A DNA stretch of 64,000 nucleotides from contig NZ_BAFX01000074.1 in the NCBI RefSeq assembly GCF_000308815.1, positions 1 through 64,000 of the forward strand, read 5' to 3'. Position numbers and translations under genes: made by a program. The notes below the pieces were generated by a model, which was not told the origin of the DNA, did not search any database, and was given only the letters and a program-made list of their open reading frames with translations. The DNA comes from Nocardia concava NBRC 100430. Lineage in GTDB: Bacteria; Actinomycetota; Actinomycetes; Mycobacteriales; Mycobacteriaceae. Positions 36,425 through 44,985 of this stretch are shown here, in pieces; the first letter of the stretch is position 1, and each line of letters opens with the position of its first letter.

Positions 36425-37447
36425 ATGTCCTCCATATCTTCCGATTCGACCCGCCGCCGGGTGGGGATCCTCATGTTCGATGGTGTGAAGATGCTCGACT
36501 TCGCAGGCCCCGCCGACGTTTTCATGGAGGCCAATCAGGTCGTGCACGACTATGAGGTGGTGTTGCTCTCGCCGGACGGCCGCGATGTCCAGACCTCGAT
36601 CGGGGCGCGGGTGGCGGTGTCCGGGGCCGCGGCGGAGGCCGGGCGGTTCGACACGGTGATGATTCCGGGCAGTGAGCTGCCCGCGTCGGTGTTCATGACG
36701 CCGGAGGTGCTGGCGGCGGCCCGCTGGCTGTCGGCGCGCACACGTCGGTTGGTGTCGTTCTGCAGTGGCACCAGGGTGCTGGCCGAGCTCGGTTTGCTCG
36801 ATGGGCGGCGAGTGACCACGCACTGGAAGTTCGCGTCGGATCTGGCCCGCCGATTTCCGGCGGTGGAGGTGGACGCCGACGCGATCTTCGTGCGCGACGG
36901 AAACCTCTACAGCTCGGCCGGTGTCACGGCGGGAGTGGACCTGGCGCTCGCGCTGGTGGAGGAGGATCACGGTGCGGAGGTGGCGCGGCAGACGGCGCAG
37001 CTGCTGGTGGTGTACATGCAGCGAGCCGGTACGCAGTCGCAGTTCTCGGCCTCGCTGGCCGGGCCGGTGCCGCGCAGCTCGCTGGTGCGCACGGTCGTCG
37101 ATTTGATCTGCGCGGATCCTGCCTTCCCGCATACGGTGCAGACCCTGGCCGCGCACGCACGGGTCAGCGTCCGGCACCTGACCCGGCTGTTCCGGTCCGA
37201 GTTGGAGCGGTCACCGGCCGAATACGTGGCCTTCATCCGCTTCGGCGTCGCCCGGGACCTGCTGCACAGCGGGGCGTCGGTGACCGAGGCGGCGACGGCC
37301 GCCGGTTTCGGCAGCAGTGAGGCGCTGCGCCGGACTTTCATCGCGCGCCTGGGGATTTCACCGCGCGCCTATCAACAGCACTTCCGGACCACCGGGTCGG
37401 CGAGCTGGGCGGACCGGCCGGACACCACCATCGCCGCCGTGTCTTGA
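36425..37447 (+). CDS. GlxA-type regulator (DJ-1/PfpI plus AraC domains)
   Basis: 340 residues. The N-terminal half is a DJ-1/PfpI glutamine-amidotransferase-like domain with RLVSFCSGTRVLAELGLLDG, where Cys114 sits at the usual nucleophile position. The C-terminal half has two AraC helix-turn-helix motifs (HTVQTLAAHARVSVRHLTRL; SVTEAATAAGFGSSEALRR). Such proteins sense metabolites and activate neighbouring genes. ATG 36425 gives MSSISSDSTRRRVGILMF. It is divergent from the TetR gene and followed by the alpha/beta hydrolase, its probable target. Confidence 0.88.
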   Translation: MSSISSDSTRRRVGILMFDGVKMLDFAGPADVFMEANQVVHDYEVVLLSPDGRDVQTSIGARVAVSGAAAEAGRFDTVMIPGSELPASVFMTPEVLAAARWLSARTRRLVSFCSGTRVLAELGLLDGRRVTTHWKFASDLARRFPAVEVDADAIFVRDGNLYSSAGVTAGVDLALALVEEDHGAEVARQTAQLLVVYMQRAGTQSQFSASLAGPVPRSSLVRTVVDLICADPAFPHTVQTLAAHARVSVRHLTRLFRSELERSPAEYVAFIRFGVARDLLHSGASVTEAATAAGFGSSEALRRTFIARLGISPRAYQQHFRTTGSASWADRPDTTIAAVS

Positions 37448-37574
37448 ATCGTGGACTTCACGGCCCATCCGGCGGGGCGCGGTTCGATATTTCCGGACGA
37501 AAATGAAAGCCGCTGTGGCACAGGCCATCGCGACACTGCCTGATCTCCGATTCGACTCGAGGAGTTACCCCGCT

Positions 37575-38291
37575 ATGACGACCGCCCCGACCGTGGTTCT
37601 GGTGCACGGCGCTTTCGCCGATTCCTCCAGCTACAACGGCGTCATCGAAATCCTGGCCGCCGAAGGCATCCCGGTGCTCGCCGCCGCCAACCCCTTGCGC
37701 GGTCTCACCTCCGACGCCGCCTACATCGCCTCCGTCGTGGACAGCATCGACGGGCCGGTGGTGCTGGCCGGACATTCCTACGGCGGCAGCGTCATCAGCG
37801 TTGCCGCACAGGGAAAGCCGGAGGTCAAGGCACTGGTCTACCTGGCGGCCTTCATCCCCGCCGAGGGTGAGAGCGCACTGGAACTGACCGACAAGTTCCC
37901 GGGCTCGACCCTCGGCCCGACCACCCGCCCCGCGTCGTATCCCGCGGCGGATGGCGCCGAGGCCACCGAGCTCTACATCCGCCGGGACGAATTCCCGCAG
38001 CAGTTCGCCGGGGATGTTCCCGCCGCCACCGCCGCCGCCATGGCGGTGACGCAGCGCCCGGTCGCAGTGGCGGCGCTCCAGGAACCGGCCGCGGCCGCCG
38101 CCTGGACGACCATTCCGGCCTACGCGCTGCTCACCACCGAGGACAAGAACATCCCCGTGGAGGCTCAGCGTTTCATGGCCGAGCGTGCCGGTGCCGACAC
38201 CGTCGAGATCGCCGCTTCGCACGCGGTCACGGTGTCGCGGCCCGACGCGGCCGCCGAGCTGATCCTGCGGGCGGTACGCGCGATCGGCTGA
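37575..38291 (+). CDS. Alpha/beta hydrolase
   Basis: 238 residues. TVVLVHGAFADSSSYNGVIE is the oxyanion region and VVLAGHSYGGSVISVA holds the nucleophile Ser68. The Asp is in the LLTTEDKNIP block and the His in IAASHAVTVSRPDAAAEL, which completes the triad. It most resembles short esterase/AB-hydrolase-6 proteins. It follows the GlxA-type gene by 127 bases on the same strand. The start at ATG 37575 follows GAGG. The substrate is unknown. Confidence 0.85.
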   Translation: MTTAPTVVLVHGAFADSSSYNGVIEILAAEGIPVLAAANPLRGLTSDAAYIASVVDSIDGPVVLAGHSYGGSVISVAAQGKPEVKALVYLAAFIPAEGESALELTDKFPGSTLGPTTRPASYPAADGAEATELYIRRDEFPQQFAGDVPAATAAAMAVTQRPVAVAALQEPAAAAAWTTIPAYALLTTEDKNIPVEAQRFMAERAGADTVEIAASHAVTVSRPDAAAELILRAVRAIG

Positions 38292-38312
38292 GCAAAGGGC
38301 AAGCGCCCCTGA

Positions 38313-38927
38313 TCAATCGAGGCCGACGAGTTTGGTGAGGAAGCGGTCGAGCTGCTCGTCGGCGGGGGGCCAGGGCATATCGGGTTCGTTGATGCGTTGG
38401 GAGAGCATGCCGTTCACGGCGGTGCGCAGGTCGATGGCGACGGTGGTCGCATCGTCGGCGGGGGCCAGGTTCGCGTCCATGCAGCGCTGGACGGCGTCGA
38501 CGGTGCGCTGGACCATCACCTGCTTGAACGGCATGCCGAGCTTTCGGTGCACCAGACTCTCGTGCAGAACCTTGTAGAGGCCGGGATGCCGCTGGGCCCA
38601 ATCCATTTGGGCAAGCATGCGCGCGCGTAGTCCGCGGGCGGGATCTTGCTCGGCGGCGTCCGCGGCGTCGCCGGCGCCCACCAGTTCCTCGTGACAGCGC
38701 TGGGCGACCGCGAGTACCAGCGAATCCCGGTCGGGGAAGTGCAGATACACCGAGGTGGCGGCGATCCCGACGGTGCGGGCCACCGCGCGCAGTGACAGCG
38801 CCTCGTCGTCGGCGAGGTCGTCGAGCATTCGCATCGCGGTCTCGACGATCTCCTCCCGCAGCATCTCGCCGCGTCCGCGGGCGTTCGGGCGGCGGCGCGG
38901 TGCCGAGATTTCTTCCATGACCGGCAT
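38313..38927 (-). CDS. TetR-family regulator
   Basis: 204 residues. The helix-turn-helix is in SLRAVARTVGIAATSVYLHF; the C-terminal domain has DWAQRHPGLYKVLHESLVHR and looks like the TetR_C_33 or WHG type. The start is ATG 38927; ATG 38918 is also possible. It is divergent from the carboxymuconolactone-decarboxylase-like gene, with a TAGCGC repeat operator between them. Confidence 0.87.
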   Translation of the reverse strand: MPVMEEISAPRRRPNARGRGEMLREEIVETAMRMLDDLADDEALSLRAVARTVGIAATSVYLHFPDRDSLVLAVAQRCHEELVGAGDAADAAEQDPARGLRARMLAQMDWAQRHPGLYKVLHESLVHRKLGMPFKQVMVQRTVDAVQRCMDANLAPADDATTVAIDLRTAVNGMLSQRINEPDMPWPPADEQLDRFLTKLVGLD

Positions 38928-38943
38928 TGTAACTGGACAGTCA

Positions 38944-38978
38944 TAGCGCTACATTTATAGCGCTACAGCTGTAGCGCG
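38944..38978. promoter_or_regulatory. TAGCGC operator cluster
   Basis: TAGCGCTA occurs at 38944 and 38958, and the perfect 18-base palindrome GCGCTACAGCTGTAGCGC spans 38960-38977. It lies between divergent genes, so it is the likely binding site of the TetR protein at 38313 and controls both directions. Confidence 0.75.
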
Positions 38979-39009
38979 ACACATGTTCATAAAATGAGGA
39001 GTGGTCGCC

Positions 39010-39735
39010 ATGACCGCAGTCACCCCGCCCGCCGAAACCGATATCGCGGCACTGGATTCGATGTTCGCGCAGATGGAATCGGCCAGCGTCCGGCACGCCG
39101 ACGCGGTATCCAGCTTGTCCGAGCGGGAGAAGGTGTTCCTGCGCCTGACCGCCGACGTCTGCGCCCAGGCCCTCGGGCTTCCTTTCGAACGCCACCTGCG
39201 CGACGGACTGAATCTCGGCGTGACCTCCGCAGACGTGCGCGCCCTGCTGCGCCTGATCTCCTACGACAGCGGCTATCATACGGCGCTGGCCGCATTCGAT
39301 CGCCTGGCCGAGCTGGAAACGGTGCTGGGCCTGCCGATTCCGGAGACCGTGGAACCGCTGCCCGGCGAGCTGGTGACGTCGGGCCCCGATGCTCCGCCCT
39401 CGCCGCTGCCGGAAGCGGCGCGCGCCACCTTGGCTCAGCTGGATCCGTACTTCCTGGATTACTTCGATCTCCAGTCCCGGATGCGCACGCCGTCCGGTCC
39501 GGGGACCCTCACGGTTCGCGAAAGAGCCTTCACCACAATGAGTATCGATATCCACTACCAGACCCTGGGCGATACCTTCCGCATCCACACTCAGCGGGCG
39601 CTCGGCGGCGGCGCGACCGTGGACGACGTCCGGGACGTGCTGCGCTTCAACGCGCAGTTCGGCGCCACGCGAGCCTGGCAGGCGTGGAAGGCATTTCACG
39701 CCCACGCCGCCGAGGGGGCATGGGAGCTCGGCTGA
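39010..39735 (+). CDS. Carboxymuconolactone-decarboxylase-like (AhpD-fold) protein
   Basis: 241 residues. It has two related helical halves: SEREKVFLRLTADVCAQALG with HLRDGLNLGVTSADVRALLR, and RERAFTTMSIDIHYQTLGDT with ALGGGATVDDVRDVLRFNAQ. This is the repeated CMD/AhpD fold. The peroxidatic CxxC of AhpD is absent (only one Cys, near QALG), so a decarboxylase-like or other role is more likely than peroxide reduction. ATG 39010 follows GAGGAG. Its 3-prime end overlaps the convergent MFS gene by 89 bases. Confidence 0.78.
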   Translation: MTAVTPPAETDIAALDSMFAQMESASVRHADAVSSLSEREKVFLRLTADVCAQALGLPFERHLRDGLNLGVTSADVRALLRLISYDSGYHTALAAFDRLAELETVLGLPIPETVEPLPGELVTSGPDAPPSPLPEAARATLAQLDPYFLDYFDLQSRMRTPSGPGTLTVRERAFTTMSIDIHYQTLGDTFRIHTQRALGGGATVDDVRDVLRFNAQFGATRAWQAWKAFHAHAAEGAWELG

Positions 39736-40873
39736 GCAGTGTGGCGGGGACGGCCAGGACTATGAGCGACAGGGCCGCCAGGAGGGCGTAGCCGCCGAGT
39801 GCGTAGCCCGCGGTCGAGGCGAGGGTGGCCAGGGCCGATCCGCCCCACACCCGTGATTCGACGGCTCCCTGGATGTGCATGCGTTCGGTCTCGGGGAGGT
39901 TGCCCGCGAGCAGGTTGCTGGCTCCGATGTAGGCGAGGTTCCAGGCGTAGCCGAGCAGGAACAGGTCGATCGCGAGTAGGGCACCCCCGACGGCGCCCGC
40001 CACGGGGGCCGCGGTGGCCGAGATCGCCAGCAGCGCAAGGCCGGTCACGATCAGGGGCCGGCCGCCGAAGCGGTCGCACAGCAGGCCCGACAGGGGTGCG
40101 AGGGCGAACATGCCGAAGGTGTGGGCGGAGATCATCACGCCGACGATGTGCAGGCCGTGGCCGTGCTGGTGGATGGCGAGCGGGGCGGCGGTCATGATCG
40201 TGGTCATGACCACCTGCGCGGCCAGCATGGAGGTAAGGGCCAGCCGCATGGGCGGGCGTTGGGGCGGAGTCTCCGGTGGAGTGGTGGACGTGTCGCGGCG
40301 CAGGGTGGTAGCGGTGAGGGCCGCGACCGTGACGGATACCGTGCCGAGCAGGAAGACGGCCGTCTGCGCGGGGCGGTCCACCGTCTGTGCCGCCGCCGAC
40401 AGCGGGGCGAGCAGGAGCGGACCGCCCACCGCCCCAATGGTTCCCGCCCACACGACCACGGCCAGCAGCGCACCCGGCCGTCCCGGCCGCAGGTCGGCGG
40501 CCGCGTACCGGGACAGCTGGGCCGCCGCATTGCCGACGCCGAGCAGCACCATGCCGACGATCAGCAGCCAGACCGTCACCGTCGACAGCACCGCGCACAG
40601 CCCACCGGCCACGCCGACGGCGTATCCGCTCACCAGGCCCGCACGTCGACCGCGGCGTGCCATGACCGCGGTCAATCCCGATGCCCCGAGCGCGGTTCCG
40701 AGCACACCGGCGGCGCTCGGCAGCCCCGACCAGGCCGGGCCCAAAGCATCGGCGGCCACCAATGTGCCCATCGTGGAGGCGGTCACCATGGTCAGGCTCA
40801 TTGCCGCGGCACCCAGGAACAATGCCACCAGCCACCGGCGTTTCAGCACCGGCTCGGTCTCGATTGCGGTCAT
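39647..40873 (-). CDS. MFS transporter
   Basis: 408 residues, about 12 membrane segments. LSSRYAADLRPGRP-like loop sequences and RFGGRPLIVTGLALL after segment 8 fit MFS exporters of the drug or amino-acid type. It is divergent from the Lrp/AsnC gene, a common pairing for metabolite exporters, so it may export an amino acid or drug controlled by that regulator. Its last about 30 codons overlap the CMD gene on the other strand. Cargo is unknown. Confidence 0.82.
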   Translation of the reverse strand: MTAIETEPVLKRRWLVALFLGAAAMSLTMVTASTMGTLVAADALGPAWSGLPSAAGVLGTALGASGLTAVMARRGRRAGLVSGYAVGVAGGLCAVLSTVTVWLLIVGMVLLGVGNAAAQLSRYAAADLRPGRPGALLAVVVWAGTIGAVGGPLLLAPLSAAAQTVDRPAQTAVFLLGTVSVTVAALTATTLRRDTSTTPPETPPQRPPMRLALTSMLAAQVVMTTIMTAAPLAIHQHGHGLHIVGVMISAHTFGMFALAPLSGLLCDRFGGRPLIVTGLALLAISATAAPVAGAVGGALLAIDLFLLGYAWNLAYIGASNLLAGNLPETERMHIQGAVESRVWGGSALATLASTAGYALGGYALLAALSLIVLAVPATLLSRAPMPPRRRGREMPSTPARLAWRRTAR

Positions 40874-40972
40874 GAGAAAACGCTAGAAGCCGTGCGGGCC
40901 GCAAAGAATATGATGGTCAAGGAGATTCGGCCGCTTCGGCTGCCGATCGCAAGGCGTTCAGGAGGAATCGGT

Positions 40973-41470
40973 TTGCACACGAACAAACCCCTGGACGACA
41001 CCGACTGGAACATCCTCGCCGAGCTCCAAGCCGACGCCCGCCTCTCGTACAACGAATTGGCCCGCCGCGTCCACCTCTCCGCGCCCGCCGTGGCCGATCG
41101 GGTGCGCCGCCTCGAGGAGTCGGGCGTGATCGCCGGTTACGAGGCCCGCGTCGACCCGCGCCGCACCGGCCTGCCGGTCCTCGCGTTCATCCAATTGCGT
41201 TGTGCCCTGGGCAAATGCCTGCTGAAGACCAGCACCGCCGAGGACTATCCGGAGGTCGTGGAGGTTCATAAACTCAGCGGCAGCCACTGCACCCTCCTCA
41301 AGGTCCGCGCCGCCTCCCTGCAGCACTTCGAGGGCTTGGCCGAGCGCATCGGCGAGCACGGCACCATCGAGACCCATATCGTCCTGTCCACCCAATACGA
41401 GACCCGCTCGATCGTGCCTCTGGAAGTGGACCGCCCCGTGAGCAATCCGAGCGGCTGGCCGCAGCGCTGA
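40973..41470 (+). CDS. Lrp/AsnC-family regulator
   Basis: 165 residues. The helix-turn-helix is LDDTDWNILAELQADARLS and ARRVHLSAPAVADRVRRLEE; the RAM effector domain follows with VVEVHKLSGSHCTLLKVRA. Family members sense amino acids. The TTG start at 40973 is chosen because a very strong AGGAGGAAT lies 6-7 bases upstream; ATG starts further upstream lack this. It is divergent from the MFS gene, its probable target. Confidence 0.85.
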   Translation: MHTNKPLDDTDWNILAELQADARLSYNELARRVHLSAPAVADRVRRLEESGVIAGYEARVDPRRTGLPVLAFIQLRCALGKCLLKTSTAEDYPEVVEVHKLSGSHCTLLKVRAASLQHFEGLAERIGEHGTIETHIVLSTQYETRSIVPLEVDRPVSNPSGWPQR

Positions 41471-41471
41471 G

Positions 41472-42152
41472 TCAGGCTCCCGTGGTGCGGGAGCGGATGG
41501 CGCGGTAGGTGCGGGGGACGGTCGCGAGAACGAGGCTCGTCAGGGGATCGGTGAGTGGGTGGTCGAGGTGGACCCACATCTCGTATCGGTCGATCAGAAT
41601 GCGGTTGAGGGGCACCACCTTGTAGTCGATGGTGCCGATCTGTGCGCCGTCGGCATCGCGGACGAGGAATCGGGTCGATCTCGAGCCGGTGCATTGGACC
41701 GTGGCGACCAGCCGATCGTCCTCGTCGGTAATTGTGAACTTGCCTGTCGCCGACCAGCCCTGGGTGATCTTGCCGAGCCCGTCGATGCGCGTGACGGCCT
41801 TGAACCGGACGACGCCCTCGGTGATCGTGTGGACGAGTGCGTCATGCTCGTCGCGAAGTTCGACATTCGAACCGGCCAGCCGCTCCAGCGTTTTCGCCCC
41901 GATCGGCACCAGCGACCCCACCGCCGACCCGTCGCCGTCGACGATGCTCCAGCCGTGATGCTCGATCAATTCCGCCTTGTGCCGAAACACCAGCGCCCGT
42001 TCCCGGAGCAGCCGCGGATCGTCCGAAACCTGCTGCGTCGCCGTGGTTCTCACGGGCAGCGGTTGGCTGCGTTCGGTCCATCGATAGCCATCCCAGAACC
42101 GGAGAACGCCGCGCTCGGGATACCAGCCCGCGGGCGGAAGCGGTTGCGTCAT
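41472..42152 (-). CDS. DUF2510 plus LURP-one/scramblase-like protein
   Basis: 226 residues. The DUF2510 tag PPAGWYPERGVLRFWDGYRW is at the N-terminus (usual in actinobacteria). The rest has the beta-rich pattern of LURP-one-related/phospholipid-scramblase folds: ERALVFRHKAELIEHHGWSI, VQCTGSRSTRFLVRDADG and LNRILIDRYEMWVH. It may bind membrane lipids; function unknown. ATG 42152 is chosen to start just before the DUF2510 motif. It is convergent with the Lrp gene, one base apart. Confidence 0.7.
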   Translation of the reverse strand: MTQPLPPAGWYPERGVLRFWDGYRWTERSQPLPVRTTATQQVSDDPRLLRERALVFRHKAELIEHHGWSIVDGDGSAVGSLVPIGAKTLERLAGSNVELRDEHDALVHTITEGVVRFKAVTRIDGLGKITQGWSATGKFTITDEDDRLVATVQCTGSRSTRFLVRDADGAQIGTIDYKVVPLNRILIDRYEMWVHLDHPLTDPLTSLVLATVPRTYRAIRSRTTGA

Positions 42153-42244
42153 GCCCTCAGGGTAGGAATCCCGGGCCTGCGGCCCCACCCACCGCAGGGG
42201 TGGGAAAACATCACCCGGTCATCGATCGAGTCGCGGACCCGATG

Positions 42245-42568
42245 CTATGCCTGGCCGGTTTCGAAGCGGCTGACCTTGCCACCGGTGATGGTGAAGCGCC
42301 ATGCGGTGCGCATCGCGCCCCAGGTGTCGTTGCGGTAGTTGGCGATCAGGGCGAGGCCGTCGTCGGATTGCGACTCGACGTCCATGTGGCCTCCCGAGGA
42401 GAAGATCTCGCGCTCGGTCCAGTCGTCGACGTCGCGGTCCGAGCCATCGTCGGACATGGTCACTCCGGGCGTGAGGGTTGCGGCGAATGCGCTGCGGTCT
42501 CCGGAGTTGAGCGCGTCGACGAATGCCCGTACGGCGGGGTTGGTCAGCTGATTGACGGCGATGCTCAT
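42245..42568 (-). CDS. SnoaL/NTF2-like small protein
   Basis: 107 residues. NPAVRAFVDALNSGDRSAFA with TLTPGVTMSDDG and a final TAWRFTITGGKVSRFETGQA is the SnoaL/NTF2-like pattern (helices then a curved sheet). Such proteins are cyclases, isomerases or carriers; the substrate is unknown. A ribosome-binding AAGGGAG precedes the ATG. It lies between the LysR gene and the DUF2510 gene on the same strand. Confidence 0.7.
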   Translation of the reverse strand: MSIAVNQLTNPAVRAFVDALNSGDRSAFAATLTPGVTMSDDGSDRDVDDWTEREIFSSGGHMDVESQSDDGLALIANYRNDTWGAMRTAWRFTITGGKVSRFETGQA

Positions 42569-42623
42569 GAATTCACTCCCTTGCGGTTGGCGGGAACGAT
42601 CTCACTTGATGCGAACCTCATGG

Positions 42624-43433
42624 TCACACGGGGCGCAGGGTGGTCAGGGCTGTGTCGAGGAAGTCTCGGACGAGTTTATCGGGGTGGCCGGAGGGGAGGA
42701 CCAGGCAGGTTTCCAAGGCGGGGGCGTCGGTGACGACGTGATGGACCACATCGGGGCGGGTGTAGGCGCGGGCCAGGCTCAAGGGGACCAGGGCCAGACC
42801 CTGGCCGGAGGCGATCAGCTCGAATTTCTCCTCCAGGGAGGCCGTGCGGCGGTTGGCGAAGTCGAGGATCTGTTCGCCGTCGAGGTCGGCTTCGGTGAGG
42901 GAGTCGCGTGCGGCGAGTGGGTGGGTGGTGGGCATGCAGGCCACCCTGGGATCGAGGCCCACGGGGATGGTGCGCATGCCGGTGTCGTCGAAAGGTCTGC
43001 GGAGGTAACCGATTTGGGCGCGGCCGTCGCGAAGTGGAGTGTCTCGTTCCCACCAGCGGGCGGGGACTATGTCGGTATCGATGTCGGGGTGGAGGGCGGC
43101 GAATTCGCGGATGGCTTCGGAGATCCGCAGGCCGGGGGAGAAGGCGATGACCAGCCGTCGCGCGCCGCGGTCGGCGCGCTGGACGCGTTGCACCGCGGCA
43201 TCGACGGCGGCGAGGATGCTCTGCGCTTCCTCGTAGAGCTGCCTGCCCGCGGCCGTCAGCTCCACATTGCGAGTGGTGCGCACGAGCAGCGCGCAGTCCA
43301 GTTCCTGTTCGAAGGCCTTGATCTGGCGGCTCAGCACGGGCTGGGCGATGTAGAGCTGCTCCGCGGCCCGGCCGAAGTGGCGGTGCTCGGCCACGGCGGC
43401 GAAGTAGCGGAGCTTGCGCAGATCCAGATCCAT
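42624..43433 (-). CDS. LysR-family regulator
   Basis: 269 residues. The N-terminal helix-turn-helix is LRKLRYFAAVAEHRHFGRAA with QPVLSRQIKAFEQELDCALL; the effector-binding domain has AFSPGLRISEAIREFAALHP. It is divergent from the NmrA-type gene, so that gene is its probable target. An ATCAATCGAT symmetric element lies at 43445-43454 between them. Confidence 0.87.
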   Translation of the reverse strand: MDLDLRKLRYFAAVAEHRHFGRAAEQLYIAQPVLSRQIKAFEQELDCALLVRTTRNVELTAAGRQLYEEAQSILAAVDAAVQRVQRADRGARRLVIAFSPGLRISEAIREFAALHPDIDTDIVPARWWERDTPLRDGRAQIGYLRRPFDDTGMRTIPVGLDPRVACMPTTHPLAARDSLTEADLDGEQILDFANRRTASLEEKFELIASGQGLALVPLSLARAYTRPDVVHHVVTDAPALETCLVLPSGHPDKLVRDFLDTALTTLRPV

Positions 43434-43500
43434 ACCTTCACGGTATCAATCGATGGAAAGGGTCTTGGACGTCGCGTCGTGGGCTCACCAGACTCGAAGC

Positions 43501-44394
43501 ATGATCGTCATTACCGCCCCCACCGGTCACATCGGCAGCCGGCTGCTGGAGATCCTGCTCGAAACCGCCACTCGCGGTGAGGAATTGCGCGTCATCGTGC
43601 GCGATCCCGCCAGGCTGCCGGAGGCGGTCCGCTCCCGCGTCGACATCGTCACCGGATCGCACGGTGACGCCGATGTCGTGGACCGGGCCTTCGCCGGCGC
43701 GGACGCCGTCTTCTGGCTCGTCCCGCCCGACCCCTCCGCCCCGACCCAGGACGCCCCGTTCTCCGGCTTCACCGCCGCGGCCGCGAAGGCGTTCACCAAA
43801 CATCGGGTCGGCCATGTCGTCGGCGTCTCGGCGCTGGGCCGCGGCACGCCGTTCGCCGATCGGGCCGGGCACGTGACGGCGTCGCTCGCCATGGACGACC
43901 TCATCGCGAGTACGGGCGTGGCCTTTCGGGCGCTCACGAATCCCTCGTTCATGGACAACCTTCTGTGGCAGGCGATTTCGATCCGCGAGACCGGCGTGTT
44001 CACCGGAACCGTGGCCCCCGACCGTGCCGCGCCGATGGTCGCCACCCGCGATATCGCCGCGGCCGCGGCCCGCCTGCTGCTCGACCGCTCCTGGACCGGA
44101 ACGGGTGAGGTGCCGGTGCTGGGACCGGAGGATCTCGCGCCGAATGACCTGGCGCACACCATGTCCGAGGTGCTCGGCCGCCCGATCGGCTACCAATGGC
44201 AGTCCCTCGACGACTGCCGTGCCACGCTGACCGCGCGCGGTACCAGCGAGGCGATGGCCACCGCCTTCGTCGACATGATGCGCGCCAAGGAGAGCGGCCT
44301 CGACGACGCCGTCCCGCGCACCGAGGCGACCGCCAGCCCGACCACCTTCCGGGAGTGGTGCGAGCAGACCCTCGCACCGGCGGTCGGCGTCTGA
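43501..44394 (+). CDS. NmrA-type NAD(P)-binding protein
   Basis: 297 residues. A Rossmann start MIVITAPTGHIGSRLLEILL is followed by SGADAVFWLVPPDP-like and VVGVSALGRGTPFADRAGH regions of the NmrA/SDR-atypical group, which often act as redox sensors or oxidoreductases. The usual catalytic Tyr-Lys of classical SDRs is not evident. It is divergent from the LysR gene. A strong terminator with the CCGGTTCC core follows. Confidence 0.82.
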   Translation: MIVITAPTGHIGSRLLEILLETATRGEELRVIVRDPARLPEAVRSRVDIVTGSHGDADVVDRAFAGADAVFWLVPPDPSAPTQDAPFSGFTAAAAKAFTKHRVGHVVGVSALGRGTPFADRAGHVTASLAMDDLIASTGVAFRALTNPSFMDNLLWQAISIRETGVFTGTVAPDRAAPMVATRDIAAAAARLLLDRSWTGTGEVPVLGPEDLAPNDLAHTMSEVLGRPIGYQWQSLDDCRATLTARGTSEAMATAFVDMMRAKESGLDDAVPRTEATASPTTFREWCEQTLAPAVGV

Positions 44395-44430
44395 GCGATA
44401 GCCGATCGCGCTGAGCGTTGGCCAATAACG

Positions 44431-44467
44431 AAGTGCCCCACCGGTTCCGGGAACCGGTGGGGCGCTT
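44431..44467. terminator. Hairpin terminator after the NmrA-type gene
   Basis: An 18-bp stem (44431-44448 with 44450-44467, one wobble pair) around one G, with core CCGGTTCC/GGAACCGG. It separates convergent genes and resembles the gcvP terminator at 32951. Confidence 0.8.
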
Positions 44468-44483
44468 TCTGTGGTGCCGGAGT

Positions 44484-44894
44484 CTAGCTCGACGCGGGCT
44501 TGTAGGCCGCGATGGCCCAGATCACCACGACGTCCAGCGCGATGATGAGCAGCGACCAGGCCGGGTAGTACGGGATCCAGAGGAAGTTCTCGACGATCGA
44601 GAGCGCCGCCAGGATGATGGCCGCGGTGCGACCCCAGGTGGTGCCCATGAGCAGGCCGATGGCCACGCAGATCTCGATGACGCCGAGGACGATGTGGATC
44701 CAGCCCCAGCCGGTGGTGTTCAGCTTGTAGATGTAGTCGTAGCCGACTACCAGCAGGTCGTCCGAGGCGACCGCGGAGATGCCCTGCAGGACCGAGAGCA
44801 CACCGATCACGATGAGCAGAATGCCCGCCGCGATCGATGTTCCGGCTGCCAAGCCCTGCTTCAATGTCGGTTCAGGACCGGTACTGTGTGCCAT
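44484..44894 (-). CDS. Four-helix membrane protein (DUF7144-like)
   Basis: 136 residues with four hydrophobic segments, including GTSIAAGILLIVIGVLSVLQ, WIHIVLGVIEICVAIGLLMG and WSLLIIALDVVVIWAIA. A conserved-looking YIYKLNTTGWGWIHI block fits the small vitamin/metal-independent actinobacterial membrane family. Function unknown. It ends before the convergent NmrA terminator. Confidence 0.7.
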   Translation of the reverse strand: MAHSTGPEPTLKQGLAAGTSIAAGILLIVIGVLSVLQGISAVASDDLLVVGYDYIYKLNTTGWGWIHIVLGVIEICVAIGLLMGTTWGRTAAIILAALSIVENFLWIPYYPAWSLLIIALDVVVIWAIAAYKPASS

Positions 44895-44985
44895 TCGCCG
44901 AATATGCCACGGGTTTGCTGGCTAATCGGACAACCGATACCGACGTGTTGCGGTGGGGATTTCCGCACACTCGTCGGACTGGGGG

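Noticed and set aside
38291..38312. GGGC/GCCC mini-hairpin after the alpha/beta hydrolase
   Set aside because: Only four base pairs, so not reported as a terminator.
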